5,978 nucleotides of DNA from Clostridia bacterium (GTDB lineage: Bacteria > Bacillota_A > Clostridia > Christensenellales > Borkfalkiaceae), in contig RYWC01000047.1 in NCBI GenBank assembly GCA_003979335.1, forward strand, positions 1 through 5,978. Direction: 5' to 3'. Each line of letters opens with the position of its first letter. The first letter of the stretch is position 1. The notes under the pieces are model-generated. The model was not told the DNA's origin and searched no databases. It saw only the letters and a program-made list of their open reading frames with translations. Shown in pieces: positions 1-3,100 of the stretch. The position numbers and the translations under genes were made by a program.

Positions 1-19
1 AGATGTGTATAAGAGACAG
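1..19 (+). other. Nextera/Tn5 mosaic-end adapter (library artefact)
   Basis: The first 19 bases read AGATGTGTATAAGAGACAG, a perfect match to the engineered Tn5 mosaic end used in tagmentation libraries. It sits exactly at the edge of the window, as expected when an untrimmed read end becomes a contig end. It is not genomic sequence and should be masked. Sequence from base 20 onwards is taken as genomic. Confidence 0.97.
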
Positions 20-141
20 CGTGCGCCCTTGCCTTGCCGCATATTACGGAGACAATTACCACATTATTTCTTAATTCAGCGGTTCGGCAGGGCGTTTACG
101 GCGTATACAAAACCCTTAAAGGGTATTTGCCAAAATTCAGA
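20..141. other. 3' flank of the surface-protein gene, no gene seen
   Basis: These 122 bases lie between the adapter and the stop codon of the large gene. Both strands were read for short coding frames. The only minus-strand starts give a two-codon frame or one that runs into the contig edge without a ribosome binding site. The only structure found is the hairpin at 108-124. Whether another gene lies beyond cannot be told because the contig ends here. Confidence 0.7.
108..124 (-). terminator. weak terminator-like hairpin after the large gene
   Basis: Read on the minus strand, ACCCTTTAAGGGT is a perfect 13-base palindrome around a single central base, followed by TTTGT. As RNA it would fold with a 4-5 bp stem (ACCC/GGGU plus a possible U-A pair), a 3-5 nt loop, and a short U run. 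It starts 17 bases after the stop codon, a normal place for an intrinsic terminator. The stem is short and the U tract has only four Us including the last stem base, so termination would be weak at best. Confidence 0.3.
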
Positions 142-3100
142 TTACTTCAAATCGTCTTCCGTCACGCTGTCGTAAAACCCGTCGTTGTCACCGCCGCCGC
201 GCTTGCTTGCCTTTATTGCCACAACCAACGCAAAAGCCGCCACGATGAGCACAACCGCAATACCTGCGATAAGCAAGCCGAGCATCACAGGCGAAACGCT
301 TGCCGCGCCCTCATCGCCGCCGATATCATCCGCGGAGGCAGGCAAAGTAACATAACCTTTCACCACTTCGAAGTTGCGCGTATCGTCGGGGGTAAAGGTG
401 TAATAGCACCTGTTCATACCCTCTTTAAGCTCGTATTCGGCGTTATCCCACTCAAACTTGCCCGACACCTCGCCGTCAACTCCGCCGATAGTAAGCTCGT
501 AAAGCTTGGCACCCTCTTTAAGACTGCCGCTTACCTGAGGGTTGACTACGGGTCTGAACTTATTCACTGTAAATTTAACGGGCGCAAGTTCGATGTGCTC
601 GTGATTTTCATCCACCGTGAATTTTACCGTTACGGTATATTCGCCTGCGTTTTTAACGTCTTCGGGCGCAACCGTTCTGCCATGCGAATCCTTGAAAATA
701 TACTCAACGCTTACGCCGTCGGGTACGTTTTCTACCTTTATCTTGTCTGCAATGGATTCGCCGAAACCGTAATCGCACACGGTATCTTCAAAGATAATGC
801 TGTCAACGTCGTACGCCGCTTTTTTGACGGTAAGAACGGACGTCATATCCTTTACTTCGTTATAGTTGATTTTGCTTGTTTCGCTGAGCGCAAAGCTTGC
901 CGTTATGCGGTAAGTTCCTGCATTGGTCAGCGCGCTTTGGGGCACGGTCACCCATTCGCGGCCGTTCCACTTGGCATAAGCGTAACTTACAGTGCCTATA
1001 TCGAACACGCCCTTTATGCCGTAAGCCTTGTTTGTGCCGTCAAAAGTTACCGTGCGTTCTTCGTCTAAGATAATACCCGTCGTGTCGAAATCCTTTTTAA
1101 GAACGGTTATTCCGTCAATTTCATAGGTCAAAGCCGCCGCCAAAGTTCCGTCATTATACGAAATAATTACTTTCTGATATTCGTTTTCCTTTGCCCAGAA
1201 GCAATCGCGCTCCTCGGGGTAAATAACTTCGTAATCGGTCACAGGCACTTTATTTCCGTCGTTGTAAACGGCGGTTACTTTTATGCCGTCCCTGTCAAAC
1301 TCGTCAAACGCGGTGTACTGCTTCTGAATACTGCCGCCTGCGGATTTTACCGTAATTTCAATCAACAGTACTTCCTTGTACTCTACGTCGTTAAGAAGTT
1401 CTTTTTTGCTGTCGTCCGAAGTAAGAGCAATCGTATAGAAATATACTCCTGCGCTTTCGGGCGTGTCGCCGTCGCCCCAGCTACCCGTTATTTCATAGTC
1501 GGCAATTTCAACCGTTCCCAAGCCCTCTTCAAGAATTCCTGTGACTATAAGGAAATCTCTTACGCTTTCAAGGGTTGTAGAAGTGAACAGTTCGGGCTGT
1601 GCGCCGTCTTTCCATTCCACCGTAATGCTTAAAATATTCGCCTGTACGGCTGTTACAGTAAGTTTTCCGTTGGACTGACCGAAGTTCGTACCGTCGTCGG
1701 GCGTAAATACCCAGACGTATTCGTTTGTGCCGACCTTTGCCGAAGCCGTTCCGTTCGTCTTCTGCCATTCCACGGTCCCCGGCACGGGAAGCGAGCCAAA
1801 CACGGGCATACCCTGCAATTCTATTTCGGGAAGCGCGCTTCCTGCGTAAACGGTGTCGCCCTCTTTATAGGTTACGAAGTCGACCGATACCGAAACCTGC
1901 GCTTTCTTTATTTCGAAATGCTTGAAGTTGGGGATAAAGTTTTCATAGTTGGGGTTTGTAAGATTGAGTTTTACGTTTACGGTGTAATAACCTGCATTTA
2001 CGGGCTTTTGCGCGCTTTCGGCGTATTCTGTGCCGCCGCGTCCGACATAAGTTACACTCGGAACAACTGTATCCGCGTCGCTTTCTGCAATGCCGTTGAA
2101 TTTAACGCCCACGCCCTGCGCGCTTCCGCTGTAAACGTAGTTGCCGCCGTCCTCCCATTCCATTGTTATTTTTGATTTTTCAATCGTAAACGTAAGGGTT
2201 ACGCTTCCGTCATAGTTGCCTATGCCGCTGACAGTTACGTCAACAGACGTGCCTGCGGCGTAAACTTCGGTTGAATACTCTATTTCATAGTCAGTTCCGT
2301 TTACAAGCGTCACCTGCGAAGCCGCGCCCGTCAGAATGAGTTTAACCGTGGGTTCAACCTCTATCATTTTGCCGATGTAAGTGTATTTATCCTTTACCTC
2401 GCTTACCTCGTCTTCCGAAATCGTTCTCGGCGTCACAGTAAGTTGCGCCGTCATATCTTCGGGAACTTCGTAATTGCCCGATTCGCACACAAACACCGCC
2501 GTTATTTCATAGCCTGCTACTGCGCCGTCTCTGCGCAGAACGTCGATTACGCCGTTAAACTCGTCCTCGGTGTCCTTGTAATAATATTTAACGGTCACTT
2601 CTTCGGGCAGGGTTCCGTTTATTCCAATAACGTGCTTTTGTCCGTTATACTCTTCGGACTTGCTTTCAAAAGTTATTCCGCTTACGCTGTCCGCAGTAAT
2701 TTCAAAGGTATAATCTTCATTCGTTATATTCGGTTCGTAATTACAGAAAGGCTCGCCGTCGGGATAGCTTGTAAGAGAGGGCGCATACACGCCGACTTTT
2801 ACCCTTCTTGCGTCGCCGTCTTCCGTGGAATACTCAACCGTAATAAAATCGGCAAGTTTATCCGTCGTGAACGACTGACCGTCGCGTTCGAATACTCCCG
2901 ATGAAACTTCAAGCTTCGCGTTATGCTCTTTGCCGTCGTATTTTCCGCCGCCGCCCGTCCAGGTGAGGTTTACCTTTGCTTTTTCAACGGTTATCGTCAC
3001 AGTTGCGCTGCCTGCTTTATAGTTCTTGCTTTCGGCTACGGTGATTTTAAACTTCATTCCGTCGCCCTCTTCAACGGTAACAAAAGTTTTGTTTTCATAA

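Noticed and set aside
1..19. Left end read as a natural transposon or insertion-sequence end
   Set aside because: The mosaic end is an engineered hybrid of Tn5 inside and outside ends. It sits exactly at the contig edge with no transposase or target duplication.
331..345. LPASA (residues 1871-1875) as a variant sortase signal
   Set aside because: It has Ser and Ala in place of Thr and Gly and lies about 15 residues before the helix. The tail after the helix is 23 residues and acidic. It also forms the end strand of module B4.
34..1068. Open reading frame of 344 codons on the plus strand, starting TTG
   Set aside because: It is wholly antisense to the C-terminal part of the large gene, apart from its first 108 bases. 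It is rich in Cys, His, Arg and Phe without a recognisable domain, and has no ribosome binding site. The antisense frame stays open because the real gene rarely uses TTA, CTA or TCA codons here.
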